Positions 32,931-44,680 of a stretch of 64,000 bases of DNA are shown here, in pieces. Position 1 is the first letter of the stretch. Each line of letters starts with the position of its first letter. The notes below the pieces were generated by a model. The model was not told where the DNA came from. It ran no database searches and worked only from the letters and a program-made list of their open reading frames with translations. The position numbers and the translations under genes are program-made. This stretch comes from Aquila chrysaetos chrysaetos (lineage: Eukaryota; Chordata; Aves; Accipitriformes; Accipitridae). The stretch spans positions 186,001 to 250,000 of the forward strand of contig NW_024470326.1 in assembly GCF_900496995.4 (NCBI RefSeq), written 5' to 3'.

Positions 32931-34260
32931 TTCTCCTTCATGTCTTCAAATGAGGGAAAGCGCTCAGGTTGTCCCTGGCCACAGAAGTCATTCACATCAG
33001 GTGCTGGGCTGCTTTGCAGGTGACCCCAAACAGCCCTGACCACATTCTTTGCTTCCATTTTACTTCCCTGAAACTACAAGTGCTCCTGTTTTACTATCAT
33101 AACACCATCGAAAAAGAACAGACTACCCTGTTAATCTTTTCCCCTTTGGCCATGCATTACTTGCTTTGTACCCTCTTCTGGTGTTTTTGAGAGGGTTCCT
33201 GTGGCATTTTCCACCTTGGTAGGCAACTCCATGAAGCGCATCATTCTCTTTCATTACCTGCAGTGTCCTGTAATTCTCCATATTCATCCACTGCCTGAGG
33301 CAGTGGCCCACAGACCTTAAATGTGGAGGTGGTATATTTTCAGCCCAGAGGGACCTTGAGACACTTGTGGACTTGGCCAAAGAAACCTCCAGAAGTTTTA
33401 CAAGGCAAAGGGGACAAGGTTTGCACTGGGTCAGAATAACCTCATGCATTGGGACAGGCTGTGACATGACTGGCTGAGGAGTTGCCTGGGGGGAAGGTCA
33501 TGGGGGTTATGATGGATGCCATGTGGGCCATGTGGTCCTTCAATAATCCTTCATGTGTTTGTGTGATTTCCCTAGGAGTCTCAGTATCTACCCCAAAAAG
33601 CATTAACCTGCCTAAATGTAAATATCTGCAACGGAGCAGTCTACATCTGTGTCAGCGTCTCTGGGTAATGGCAGCGGAATCAGTGTCTGCCATATAAGGC
33701 ATGATAGCCCATCCTCAAGGACACATCCAAAGCACTTCAGATGAAGGGTGGTCTTGCAAAAGGTTGCCCTTTATGTTCCCCAGGTGGCCTGGACACTGCT
33801 GGTTTTCCTCTCCAGAGAGTGGCAGAGGCTGGATCTGATTCTCAGGACAGATGCCTTTCCAGGAAGCCACAGGCGTGGGGGTGGCTCACCTGGTCCTTAC
33901 TGACACTTCACTCAGCACCCATTTCAATAGATTTTGGTACTTTCGTGTGACTACTCTTTCTGCACAGACGATCAGAAAAAGACAACCATTTCATAACAGG
34001 TGGTCATCAAGGCCCTGTTATGGCCAAGAAAGCTTGTCATGAGCTCTGGAGGGAGCGAGGAAGCTTATAAAAAGCACCAGGAAGATCCAAAATGCTCAAG
34101 ACCTCTTCCGAAGAGTGAGTGGTGCTGAGCATCAGCGATTGGCCATGTGTAGGTCTGCGAGAGAGGGTTGAGGAATGTTAATGAGAACCAAGGGTATTGC
34201 TAATGGCTTTAGCAAATCCTTACAACCATGTCTGAAACCAGGAATGGAAGGCAGTTGATG
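32931..34260 (+). repeat. Direct segmental duplication, copy 1 (pairs with 59581-61598)
   Basis: Sequence after the CR1 continues colinear with 59581-61598, for example the blocks at 33120-33480 and 33700-34250. At 33122-33126 it has the empty site of the solo LTR present at 59782-60434. The part at about 33850-34150 also has a reverse copy at 51045-51350. No conserved coding frame is seen. Confidence 0.8.
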
Positions 34261-35336
34261 TCTGTGTGTGGAGGTTGAGGAAGAGGATTGTCCTGGGAAG
34301 ATGGCAGGAACACAGGCCCCTCCTGGGAAAATGAGGGCTGATATCGACATTTCCATGTAGTGTGCACGGAGAGAGCCATGTAGGTGTATCAGTGAGTGAG
34401 TTAAAGGCAGGGAAAAGACTTGAAATATCGGGGCGGGAGTCATGCTGAAGTGAAACAGGTTGAGTTTGTAATTTGAGGCAACAGCAGAAGAAGGAGGATG
34501 TGCAGTTCAGTGCTGGGTTGTGGTGCTCAATAGAGGATTCTAGCAAGTCTGGGCCTTGGAAATCTTGGGTGTAAATGAGCATTAGTAAGGCTTTAAAAGA
34601 AAAGGGATGACTTGTGGGGAGCTCACAGGCATTGGCAAATCCTCAGAAAACCACAGCTTGGTGTTGGAAGCAAGGAAGCAGGCACAGGCACAGGCCAGTG
34701 TAGCTGTGGTGGAGATGGCCAAGGGCCTTGGTGGGCCTTTGACACCCCAACAGAGCAGAGACCCTTGTTCTCATGGCTATGGCTTCTGTCTCTTCAACTG
34801 AGCCCCACTAGAGGACATGAGGTCCTTACGGCTCCAGTGCTGTGTTGCCTCTTCACTCACCCTCCACAGAACCTGCAAGGTGGTGTACTGCTGACCTGTG
34901 CCTGTCAGCATCACACACTCCCATTTCACATTGCCCCCAGGAAGAGCCCTGAGCATCCCAAGAGGAAACGGTGCCCCCTCCCCAGGGGATGGGGGTCAGG
35001 GCTTGGCCATCCAGCTTGCTGAAGCACATCAAGGGCTTTCACAGTGACTGCCACATTTAAATTTCCTCCTGTACCCAGTGCCTCCAACTTCCTGCTTCAC
35101 CAGCCCCCAGGGACAGGAACTTTGTCTGCTCATTCCCTGCATGGTCTCTTCAGTGACGGACTTCAGCAGGGCCTGCTAAAACCCTCACAAACCTGGAGGT
35201 TTGCTTCTGACTTGGACTTCTGTAGAGGCTTGGTCAGTCTCTAAGGTGCTGCAGTTCAGGAGCTCGGCACCAGAGGGCTCATTTGCATGCAAAACACCCC
35301 AAGTTGCCAAGCCTGGGCATAATTTGCCTTTAGTCT
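34261..35336. other. Non-coding stretch, no element recognised
   Basis: Mostly single-copy-looking sequence within this window. Open frames (for example 34612-35022) have no recognisable domain and no paralogue in the window. Confidence 0.5.
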
Positions 35337-35913
35337 TGTGGTAGGCTGACCCTGGCTGGGTGCCAGCTGCCCACCAAAGCCACTCTATCACTCCCCCTCC
35401 TCAGCTGGACAGGGGAGAGAAAATATAACAAAAGCCTCGTGGGTCAAGATAAGGACAGTTTAACAAAGTGAAAGCAAAGGTTGCGCGCAAAAGCAAAGAA
35501 AATCAAATTATATTATTCTCTACTTCCAATCAGCAGGCAATGTCTAGCCACTTCCTGGGAAGCAGGGCTTCAGTACGTGTAGTGGTTCCTCCAGAAGACG
35601 AAAATGCTCCCCTTCCATCTCCCTTTACTTAGCTTTTATAGCTGAGCTAACGTCATATGGTATGGAATATATGTTTGGTTAGTTTAGGTCAGCTGTCCTG
35701 GCTATGTCCCCTCCCAAGATCTTGCCCTGCCCCAGCCTGCCGTGGAGGGGGGCAAAAATGTTGGGGAGACAGCCTTGATGCTGTGCCAGCGCTGCTCAGC
35801 AGTAGCCAAAACACTGGTGTGTTATCAACACCTTTCTAGCTACCAGTGCAGAGCACAGCACTACGAGGGCTGCTATGGGGAGAATTAACTCCATCTCAGC
35901 CAGACCCAATACA
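35337..35913 (-). mobile_element. Solo LTR, reverse, 577 bp
   Basis: The plus strand begins TGTGGTAGGCTGACCCTGG and ends ACCCAATACA. Its plus-strand left end is like the 29321 LTR family, but its right part differs ('cagcctgccgtgg', 'gagaattaactcc') and resembles ERVL-type LTR ends. The flanks AGTCT (35332-35336) and AGGCT (35914-35918) may be a mutated 5-bp duplication. Confidence 0.75.
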
Positions 35914-36420
35914 AGGCTTCAATTTTTCTGTGGTGAATTAGAGACCTTTCAGGAGTGTGGTCAAAGTGCGAAGATGTCAAAGCAAAGAGACTAAGTGAAT
36001 GAAATGCTTGATTTTGAATAGCCAATTCTGCATTCATCCCAATGTAGTTGGGTTACAGGAATGTCTTCAAGTAGAGTCTGCACCACCTACACCCATGTGG
36101 CTGGCCTGGCAGAGCCACCCGCAGCAGGGGGAAGCCCCATCTCCCAGGCACGCAGTCAAGATGCAAATGTCTGCAGTGCCCACTTCTTACAGGCCTCCAG
36201 GCAGAGCGGGACCAATATTTCATGACCCTCTGAGGCTGAACCATCAATCTCAGTTCCGCCCATCTCTTCCTCCATCCATCCATCGATCCCTCCTTCCTCC
36301 CTCCATCCTTCCAGATGTCCTGTATGCAATAATATAATAAAAGACACCCACTGATCATCCACCCTCATCCAGAAATCCAGTCCTTTCATCCTCGAAAGCC
36401 ATGAGGTTGGTCTCTCATGG
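35914..36420. other. Non-coding stretch with CCAT/CCTT-rich low-complexity patch
   Basis: No element was recognised. A pyrimidine-rich patch of CCATC and CCTTCC units lies at about 36255-36315. Confidence 0.5.
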
Positions 36421-37690
36421 TCCACCCTGGATAAATCCACGCTGGCCATGCCCAGTCACCCTACATCTTCCCAGAAATATCATCCAGGAGGACATGCTGA
36501 GGGACACACTGCTCTGCAATATGAGGTCAAACAGCCTTTTCTTCCCCTGGTAATCCTCTGGCCTGTGTTGGAAGAGAGCTGTCAACTTTTTTGGAAGCCA
36601 TCAAGCACTTGTCCTGATCTCCATGATCTGTCAAAAGTGATGCAGAGTGAGCCTCGCTACAAAATTGGCTTGCTCCCTCCCCAGCCTTGGATGATTCCCC
36701 TCTGCTCCCAGGGGCTGTTCAAGGCTGACATTGCTCAAGTAACCTCTGACTTGATCCCCACTTACTGCTGGTTGCTTTCCTCCAGGGTCCTGTCGCCAGT
36801 CACAAAGGCCTGGCAGAAGTCACAGCCAAAGAAGTCATTAAGTTCCTCAGCCTTACCTGCTCCTACACTTAGGGAGCTCAGCAGCAGGCCCACATGATCC
36901 CTGTCTATTCTTTTACTGTTAATGAACCAGTACCAGCTCATCTTGCTGCCTCTATCCTGCCCTGCATCTCTCAAGACAATGGGACCTTTGGCTTTGGCAT
37001 CATCCCTACATCCTGGGACAAGGTTTCGACATTCTGTCTGCAGCTTTCCCTGCTTCCACCTCCTGCCTGCGGCCTTTTTGCCCTGGAGCTCAGTCAGTTC
37101 ACACAAGCAGCCTCGGAGATGGTTGCTTCTCTTCAAGGGTATTTGGGGAGATCATTCCTGTGCTTGGAAGAGGCTGTCCTGTAAGGCCTATCAGATTTCC
37201 CATGCTCCTTCACTCTTCAGAGCTCCTTCCCATGGCACCACTTGTCTCAGCCTCCTGAGTTTGTCCAAGTCTTCTCCTCTGGAGTCCCAGGTCTGTGCTC
37301 TCCTGCTGGCCTTACTCACTGCCCTTTAGTGAGTGATAACCCCTCATTCATGGCCATGACAGCCAAGACTGACACTGAATATCATCACATCCCTAACCAG
37401 CTGTTCCTTGTTGGCCAGGATCAGGTCCAGGTGAGAATCACCCTTGGTGGCCCACCTGGCACCTGGCTGAAGAAGTTGTCCCAATAGCCAACTTCAGGCT
37501 GTTGGCACCCTGTTGCTTTGCCTTGCCAGGGAATGCCAGGGCACTTAAGTTCACCACAGGAACCTGCTCATGAACCTGGAGACTTCCTGGGGCTGCTGAC
37601 AAAAGACCTTTTCTGTTTCCTCTCCCTGAGCAAGCAGCTTGTAACTGCAAACACCAGGTCACTCCTGCTGACTCCTGCTCTCATCCTAAA
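36421..37690 (-). mobile_element. CR1 LINE fragment, ORF2 endonuclease-RT, reverse
   Basis: Minus-strand translation gives a CR1 ORF2 with many stops. An endonuclease end lies at about 37450-37660. The linker and start of reverse transcriptase (about 36760-37140) show an R-R-W-K-Q-G-K motif and an I-N-S-K-R segment. A degenerate D-R-S-W-R-S-G block lies near 36600. It is an old copy. Confidence 0.75.
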
Positions 37691-38439
37691 TGACAAAAGC
37701 TAACCCAACCTGTTGTCTGTCACATAGAGGACCCCCACAAATCCAAGCTTCCCCTTCATACAGGGGACATAGTCCTCATCCTCCCTGCTGCTCCCTGGGC
37801 AGAGCCTGTAGCCCTCCATTGCAGCACCACAGCTCAGCAAGCTGTCCCACCACGTCTCATTTCATCCAAAACCATCACAGTTCTGTGACAAGCCACGCGT
37901 CTCCAGCTCCTCCTGGCAGTGCACATTAGGGCCACGGCATCTCAGCTGTGGCAGCGTAGTGGAGCACAGACTTCTCACAGGGAAACCTGAACACTGGTCC
38001 TGACCACAAAAAGATTGAACATCGAGTTCTTAGGGCTGCGCTGCACCCTGCTGCGCATCCAGCACGGCCATCAAACCTGTGTTATGCTGCACAGATCCCT
38101 GGGCCGCAGGACAACCTCAGCAGCATATTATCACACACGAGCCTGCAGGCAGGTCCCACTCTGTACTGGACATCATGCCTCCTGCGTGGCCTTGCCTGTA
38201 TCTAACCGTGCAGCAAAACATTCTCATGAAAACATCATTTCTGTTTGACTGTTGAGACGATGAGTAGAGTTGTTCCTTGTAAGAAAATCCTATAGTAGCT
38301 TGGATGACCAAAAGAGGAGACTCTTTTCTATGGATGGGGTCTGCATGCTTTGCTGCATTCAGGTAGAAGGCCTGTTCAATGCTACACCACCTGGGGTTCT
38401 CACCATCTAAAGGGGCCTAAGATGATCTGCATGATTCTC
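37691..38439. other. Non-coding stretch between CR1 pieces
   Basis: No recognisable domain, LTR end or repeat partner. Short open frames occur on both strands without conservation. Confidence 0.45.
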
Positions 38440-38905
38440 TCCTTATAGTGTTAACGATGGTGAACATAATTTTAGAATGCAGCTCACCGTTTCCGAGTTC
38501 CTTTCTTACTGGGGTCATACAAGACCAGCACCTCCTCGAGAAAAAAAATCGCTCTCTCAGCACCCTTGGATGCAGCCCCTATGGTTCCCATGGACTGGTA
38601 AGGGTGTAGTTTGCTTGAGTAACCCCGCGCTTGATCCCCATCCACTGCTGGTTGGTCTCCTCCAGAGTCCTGCCTCACAGCTCAAAGGCCTGGGAGACCT
38701 TGCTGGTATTAACCGAGGCTGTGACGTAGAGTACCTCAGATCTATCTAGAGCTACTCTTCCTCATTTCAGCAGTGGTCCTACCTTATCTCTTTTGCTTCT
38801 GTAACAGTTCCTGAAGTACCAAAAGTTCATCTTGGTGCCCTTGAAACCCTTTTTGAGCTTCCACCGAGTTTTGACATGGACCATTGCTGTGCTTGGAGGA
38901 TGATG
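38440..38905 (-). mobile_element. CR1 LINE fragment, start of RT part, reverse
   Basis: The reverse complement matches 57290-57560 and 13031-13376. The minus strand carries an F-K-G-T-K segment and S-K-R-D-K-V-G-P-L-L at about 38765-38845, the usual CR1 sequence before the RT core. Its presence beside each OR unit suggests it was in the unit before duplication. Confidence 0.72.
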
Positions 38906-39979
38906 TCCTTGAAGACAAGATGTATCCAGGCACACTCTGAAAATTCTTGGTCTTTTCATTGACTGGACCATCAAGGGAGTGAGTAAAAACCCCTGTGTGT
39001 GACATGCTTCCTGTTCATGCAATGCCTGCAGCTCTTGGGTGGAGAAGGAGCAGACCTTGCCTCATGATGGCATCTGATGACTGATGCCTCTGACTGATGC
39101 CTTTAGTGTATGGCAAACAGGCACCAAATCGCACTCTCTGTGATGCCGTCTGGGACGTCTATGACACACCCACCCTGAATGGGAATTGCTTTCCTGCAGC
39201 TCCTGTGAGGTCCCTGCCAGCCTTGGCATCTCGTGTAGCTCTGTGGCCCTGGATTTGGACATGAAACAGAGTACGTGCCCTGAATTCTGTTAGGCAGTGT
39301 GGGGACGGACATGGGACACATGCCATTACAGTCAGTGGTGGTACAGTAAATTCAGCTGATGGAAAAGAGAGAGACCCAGCTCTCGCTATGGTACATGACT
39401 GCAGTCGTTCATATGAATACCTGTGTCAAGTGCCATGAAGATAAGGAGTAGGAAAAGGTTCTTTTGGCCTTTAGTTGGGCATAAGCTGCCATGTCACTTG
39501 GCCAAAGGAAGTTCCCACCAGGCTCATACATGATTCCCAAGATGTTGCCCTGTCTCTATGAACTTCTCCGTTACAGTTTGCTGTTACCTACATGTATCTT
39601 GGACCACCTCTGGCCGTTCAAATGTCACCAGGGATTTGCATCTGAACACCTGACTCCTGCCTTTGCTCTCCCTTAATTCAGATGGGAGCTGAGACAAGGA
39701 GCTCACATGCAGGTGTCTATTTTGCTCACACCTGAACTGAGGCAAGAGGAATCCCACCTCCTGTGGCTTTGTGGTGTGCATGGGAGGCAGCTGAGCCTCC
39801 TTCAAATGCCATGAGTAGAAAGGCAGGATGATTTGCCTCCATTGACCCATGGATGCCTTCCCTCAGCAGGGGTAAAGGAGATCCCTGCTGCCTCTCTCTC
39901 TGGGGATCCTGTCTAAGAATATGACCAAAAAATGTGGCATGTAGATGGAAGTTTGTCTCCGAGAGGAGAATTTTATTTC
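38906..39979. other. Non-coding stretch left of the OR inverted repeat
   Basis: No gene or element was recognised. The right arm has an LTR (56606-57089) in the corresponding place, so the arms cannot be aligned here. Confidence 0.45.
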
Positions 39980-40357
39980 AGGAAAGAAGTGTCTCTCCCT
40001 AGCTGAGGGAAGCAACATCAGTGATTGCTTCAGCCTGTTTCCCAGCAGGTTCCCCTGAGCCCCAGGGACACCAGGGGGGAGCCCAAGGGGGCAGAGAAAG
40101 TTCTGCCTTGGGCTGGTCCTCTGCTGCTGAGCTGGGCTGGGCTCCTGGGGTGGAGGGAGCTCCTGGCAAGCAGGCAGCATTTCAGAGAGACAGCTCTGCC
40201 CAGGAGCAGCTCCTCTGCAAAGCGCAGCAGGGCTGAGGGCACTGCCTGCAGGCACCGAGGGGAGAGGAGTGAGGCAGAGAGAGAGGTTAATGGCAGTCTG
40301 GGGTGGGAGGAGAGAGGAGAGCTGACCTGGAGAAAAATCTTGACAGCCCTTCACAGG

Positions 40358-40363
40358 GTAAGT
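40358..40363 (+). other. Conserved splice donor GTAAGT, upstream of the left OR
   Basis: CAGG|GTAAGT is a consensus donor about 1.9 kb before the OR. It is conserved in the right arm (56156-56161, minus) and in the third copy (11468-11473, minus). A second donor lies at 40675-40680. It is compatible with non-coding 5' exons, which bird OR genes can have. Confidence 0.5.
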
Positions 40364-40674
40364 GTCTTGCTGCAGGGCAATGCAGCTATGGTTCCTGGAA
40401 TGACCTCCTAAAGCTGGCACATCCCACAGCCTATGGGATCTGTCAGGAGGACTCTCACAGTTTGTGCAGTGCAGAGAAAAAGGACGCGCTTTGGAGCAGA
40501 GGTTCCCTGCTGCACCCTCAGAGGGACAGGGCATGTCAGCTGCCTTCACCCGGGGATGGCTGCGGAGTGTGAAGCTGGGTGTGCAGCCAGGGGTGCCCAG
40601 GGCTGTCCTGCTGAGCAGGGTCCCTGCACCCCAGGGGGCTGTGTGCTGGGGCAGGGGCTCTGCCGCTGGTCAGG

Positions 40675-40680
40675 GTAAGT
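40675..40680 (+). other. Second conserved splice donor GTAAGT
   Basis: CAGG|GTAAGT again, conserved at 55850-55855 (minus) and 11150-11155 (minus). Together with the acceptor before the ATG it could join a 5' exon to the coding exon. Confidence 0.5.
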
Positions 40681-42249
40681 ACTCAGCCTGCCTGGGGAGC
40701 TCCAACAGCAGAGTGGGGAGAAGCTGTGGGTGGAAGAAGCAACTTGCAGCAGGGCAGGGTCCTGCAGCTGACAAGAGGGTGCTGTGTGGGTCAGGGCTGC
40801 TCACAGCTCCCGATCATCCCCAGGACATTTCCGAGGGCACTTTTCAAGGGCAAGGTCAAAGCAGGGATTGCTAAAAACCTAAGAAGTTTTCCTGAGTTTG
40901 TGTTTTCAGTTTCCTACTCTTGGGGAGGTTTTGAGAGAAATGGAAAAGGAGCTGTCATGCTTGAACAGCTCACTGAGACTCGGGAGCTGTAACTCTGAGG
41001 GATCAGTCAGTCTGATAGGAGCCTCCTGAAGTAGAGCACAGGGACTGAGAACAACTGCCTGGCTGTGCTGGTGCCTGGGAGGTGGCATGCACAGCTGGGG
41101 AAGGGTAACTCTTTCCTGATTTCCCTGCTGCCTCTCCCTTTGCCTCTCTGAGCCAGACCATCACTGCTTTTTTTCCTTGGTTCTCCACTTGTCTGTGTTA
41201 CTGTTACCTTGTTTCTGCTGTCAGGCTCTCTGGGGTGGGAGTTTCAGCTGCAGGGTCACACACTCATCTTATGGGTCCTCCCATGCAGCTGTGTCCAAGG
41301 GAACAAGCTTACAGGTGTCCAAGCTCTCCTCCAAGCTCTGGGGCTGTGGGCAATGCAGCCTGTGTAATTCCCAGGGAAATGAGCTGACTCACCCTTCCTG
41401 AGATACCATCATCAGGACACTTGGCTATTTTCTTGGGGTGACCTTCCAAGCTGTGAGCTGCCCTCCAGGATGCAGGTCTGTCCCATGGCATCTCGGTGTT
41501 TCTGAATGTCCCACGTAGAAGCACAGAGACACCATGAGTGAGGAAATGCTGCTGGGTTTGTGACATGAACCATGTGTGTCCTTGGCAAGAAGTGGGGTGC
41601 AGAGACCTTGAGAAAGGGGGAGACACTTGGTGCGGGGCAGTGGGTGTCTGCTCTCAGTAGTGCCTGGAGTCTTTCCAGGTTAACACAGGGGTGTGATTAC
41701 TCTCCGTCTCAGAAAGGTGCAAGCCCAGGGTAGCTGGCAACAAGACAGAGTGACAGATCAGCTCTCCTCAGTCTTCACTAAGCCACAGGCAGTACTCTTT
41801 CCTCGCAGGACCCACTTTTTTTTTCTCCGAGTGCAGCAGAAATGATGAGGGTTTCTGAAATCCAGGAATATTACCAGGTGACATAGGGAAGAGCTGTTAA
41901 AAACCGCCCTCTTTCTCAAACAATGCTCGGATTCTGTTTTCTTAGCCCTGGGAGTGCAGATGTTGACACTTTTTCATTAGGAGCAGTATCATCTGACCAA
42001 TTCAAACACCAGGACTGACCTCTCCTGATGGACACCATTCCCAGAAACCCACTGCTGCAGAGCAGGGCTGATTCCTTGGCAACCAGTAGGCAGAGGTCCT
42101 GCTTCTCACAGCACACTCAGCCAGCACCATGCAGAGCTCCATCAACACAGCTGAACAGAGATCTGTTTGAAATGAAAAAGGTGCAGTGAGCATGTAGTGT
42201 GAGAAATGTCTTTGATATTGCTCAAAGAATTATGGGCTAACATGTCACT

Positions 42250-42269
42250 GCCCTTGCCTCCTTGTTCAG
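42250..42269 (+). other. Splice acceptor before the left OR start codon
   Basis: A pyrimidine-rich tract ending in TTGTTCAG, 23 bp before the ATG at 42293. It implies that the upstream in-frame ATG at 42206 is intronic and supports the shorter start. Confidence 0.55.
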
Positions 42270-42292
42270 TGCTCCACACCCAGAGGCAGCAG

Positions 42293-43249
42293 ATGTCCAA
42301 CAGCAGCTCCATCACACAGTTCCTCCTCCTGGCTTTTGCAGACACGCGGGAGCTACAGCTCTTGCACTTCTGGCTCTTCCTGGGCATCTACCTGGCTGCC
42401 CTCCTGGCCAACGGCCTCATCATCACCGCCGTAGCCTGTGACCACCGCCTCCACACCCCCATGTACTTCTTCCTCCTCAACCTCTCCTTCCTCGACCTGG
42501 GCTCCATCTCCACCACTGTCCCCAAAGCCATGGCCAACTCCCTCTGGGACACCAGGGCCATCTCCTACCCAGGATGTGCTGCACAGGCATTTCTGTTTGT
42601 CTTTTTGATCTCAGCAGAGTATTTTCTTCTCACTGTCATGGCCTACGACCACTACGCTGCCATCTGCAAACCCCTGCACTACAGGACCCTCCTGGGCAGC
42701 AGAGCTAGCGTCCACATGGCAGCAGCTGCCTGGGGCAGTGGGTTTCTCCATGCTGTCATTCACACGGCCAATACGTTTTCACTACCCCTCTGCCAAGGCA
42801 ATGCTGTGGACCAGTTCTTCTGTGAAATCCCCCAGATCCTCAAGCTCTCCTGCTCAGATGCCTACCTCAGGGAAGTTGGGGTACTTGTAGTTGCTGTCTG
42901 TTTAGCTGTTGGGTGTTTTATTTTCATTGTGCTGTCCTATGGGCAGATCTTCAGGGTTGTGCTGAGGATCCCCTCTGAGCAGGGACAGCACAAAGCCTTT
43001 TCCACCTGCCTCCCTCACCTCGCCGTGGTCTCCTTGTTTATAAGCACTGCCACGTTTGCCTACCTGAAGCCCCCCTCCATCTCCTCCCCATCCCTGGACC
43101 TGCTGGTGGCAGTTCTGTACTCAGTGGTGCCTCCAGCCGTGAACCCCCTCATCTACGGCATGAGAAACCATGAGATCAAGGATGCCCTGAGAAAACTAAT
43201 CACTGGATGCTTTTCAGTAGGAATAAACTGCCTCTTGTCTTCTGCATAG
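42293..43249 (+). CDS. Olfactory receptor, bird gamma-c / family 14 (OR14-like), 318 aa
   Basis: Seven-transmembrane odorant receptor of the cilia of olfactory neurons, which would signal through a Golf-type G protein. Visible landmarks: N-glycosylation sequon N3, the P-M-Y-F-F-L block after TM1, M-A-Y-D at the end of TM3, S-Y near the end of TM5, K-A-F-S-T-C in TM6 and N-P-L-I-Y in TM7. The single coding exon has no stop. The start was chosen at 42293 because it matches the family N-terminus and the paralogue. Two oddities stand out. The D-R-Y motif is D-H-Y, with the next V changed to A. The paralogue's stop codon is TCA here, adding about 11 residues. AATAAA lies at 43469. It could be functional or decaying. 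Confidence 0.93.
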   Translation: MSNSSSITQFLLLAFADTRELQLLHFWLFLGIYLAALLANGLIITAVACDHRLHTPMYFFLLNLSFLDLGSISTTVPKAMANSLWDTRAISYPGCAAQAFLFVFLISAEYFLLTVMAYDHYAAICKPLHYRTLLGSRASVHMAAAAWGSGFLHAVIHTANTFSLPLCQGNAVDQFFCEIPQILKLSCSDAYLREVGVLVVAVCLAVGCFIFIVLSYGQIFRVVLRIPSEQGQHKAFSTCLPHLAVVSLFISTATFAYLKPPSISSPSLDLLVAVLYSVVPPAVNPLIYGMRNHEIKDALRKLITGCFSVGINCLLSSA

Positions 43250-43468
43250 TACTTATATCTCTTTGCAGACCAAACCTGTCTTTTGCTGGTCTTTTTATGG
43301 TGATTTTTGGGTGTGGTTTTTATTTCTTCTATTTCACTTTGTTTTACTTATCTGAAAGCTTTCCACAAAGAAATGTCTGTCTTCCTCTGGTTTCTAATTC
43401 ACAGTCTATCCAGATTTTGTGTCCTGGAGGCTGTGCAAATGAGCTATGCCCTCTGTGTGTTTAAACAA

Positions 43469-43474
43469 AATAAA
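43469..43474 (+). terminator. Polyadenylation signal of the left OR
   Basis: AATAAA about 220 bp after the stop, conserved in the inverted copy (53053-53058, minus). Confidence 0.65.
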
Positions 43475-44680
43475 GGGCCCTGCAGTGACTTGTTCTTCTG
43501 AGATCCTTCCTCCAAGACCTTCTCTGCAGCTGCAGGGAGCAGTGCCTGTGTGCAGAGGGGAAGAAGAAAAGAGTCCAGGCACAGCAGCAGTGCCAGGGAG
43601 CACCAGTGCTTGGTCTTTCCCCAGCTGCTCTCTTCCCACTTGCATGCTTTCCTTCTGAACCCTTTGGTTGGTGGAAGACCTGAGTGCTCTTCAAGCATGG
43701 TTACAGTCCTGCTGTGTGGCAGGCCTGTGGCCGCAGGCACTTGTGTGACAGAGCTGGCCTCCATTGCAGCATTTCCATCAGACAAGTGGATCTCCCCATG
43801 CCTTGCGCCACAGATGCCCCCCACCTCTGGGGCTCAGCCCTCTCCGCCCCCGAGGAGCTGCTGTGCCCTTCAGAGGGTCTGGGGCTGTGGGGTGAGTGCC
43901 CAGAGCTCTACCGCACCCTGTGGTGGGCACTGGTGTGGAGCCATGCCAGACTGGGCTGTGCTGGGGAGAGGGCAGGGAACGTGGAGAGAGGTCAGGGGAA
44001 GTGGGAAGAGTTTAGGGGGAGCTGGTCTGGGCTGGAAAGCGCCCAGGAGAGAAAAATATCAGTGTGTAGCTTGCAGTGTGTGACCATGCAGAGCAAGGGC
44101 TCATACCGGGGGTTTGTGGTGCAGAGGCAGGGCTTGTGGAAAGCATGGAAGACACGCAGGTGCAGAGCACAGAAGAGGCCAGTCGGTGCCCTTGCGGTGT
44201 GGTCAGAGAGGGAAGGTGGCTCAGGGTCTTCATCACTCCCAACATCTCTTTTTGGCCATGTCCAGCACTTGCCAGTTATTCCAGGTTTACAGGTAAGTTT
44301 GGCTGTGAGGCCACCTCCACCCTCTTGGTGGCCCAAGGGCTGGTGTGGGGGAACGGACAGCCCTGCCCAGCCTCGCTCCTTCCCCAGACCCTGGCAGACC
44401 CTGGCGCAGAGCTGTCTGCAAAGCTCCACATGGGACAAGGCTGGGGCAGGGCAGGGGTCAGGTGCTGGGGCAGCTGCAAGAGTAGGAGGGTCATGGAGGA
44501 ACTGTGATCTGAAGGCCGCCACTGGGATCACAAATGGGGAGAACTTTCCCACCCCTGATGCTCCCCTCCCCCATGCTGTGCCTGCAGAGTGGGGCTGTAA
44601 GACCACGTATGGGCAGTGGGGCTGGGCCAGAACAGGGACAGAAGCAGCTGCCAGGAGCTTTCAGCAAGGACAGGTACAAA

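Larger units (their letters stand above)
39980..44680 (+). repeat. Left arm of a large inverted repeat carrying an OR gene
   Basis: The arm is the reverse complement of 51870-56550: 5' flank (39980-42290), OR coding exon (42293-43249), 3' UTR and downstream flank (to about 44680). Similarity is highest in the far 5' flank and the OR, and lower at 41400-42200. The spacer between arms is about 7.2 kb. Long open frames in the flank (for example 43684-44802) are not kept in the other arm. Confidence 0.9.

Noticed and set aside
42206..42292. Upstream ATG extending the left OR by 29 residues
   Set aside because: The extension has no family similarity, is not in the paralogue, and contains a good splice acceptor 23 bp before the family start.
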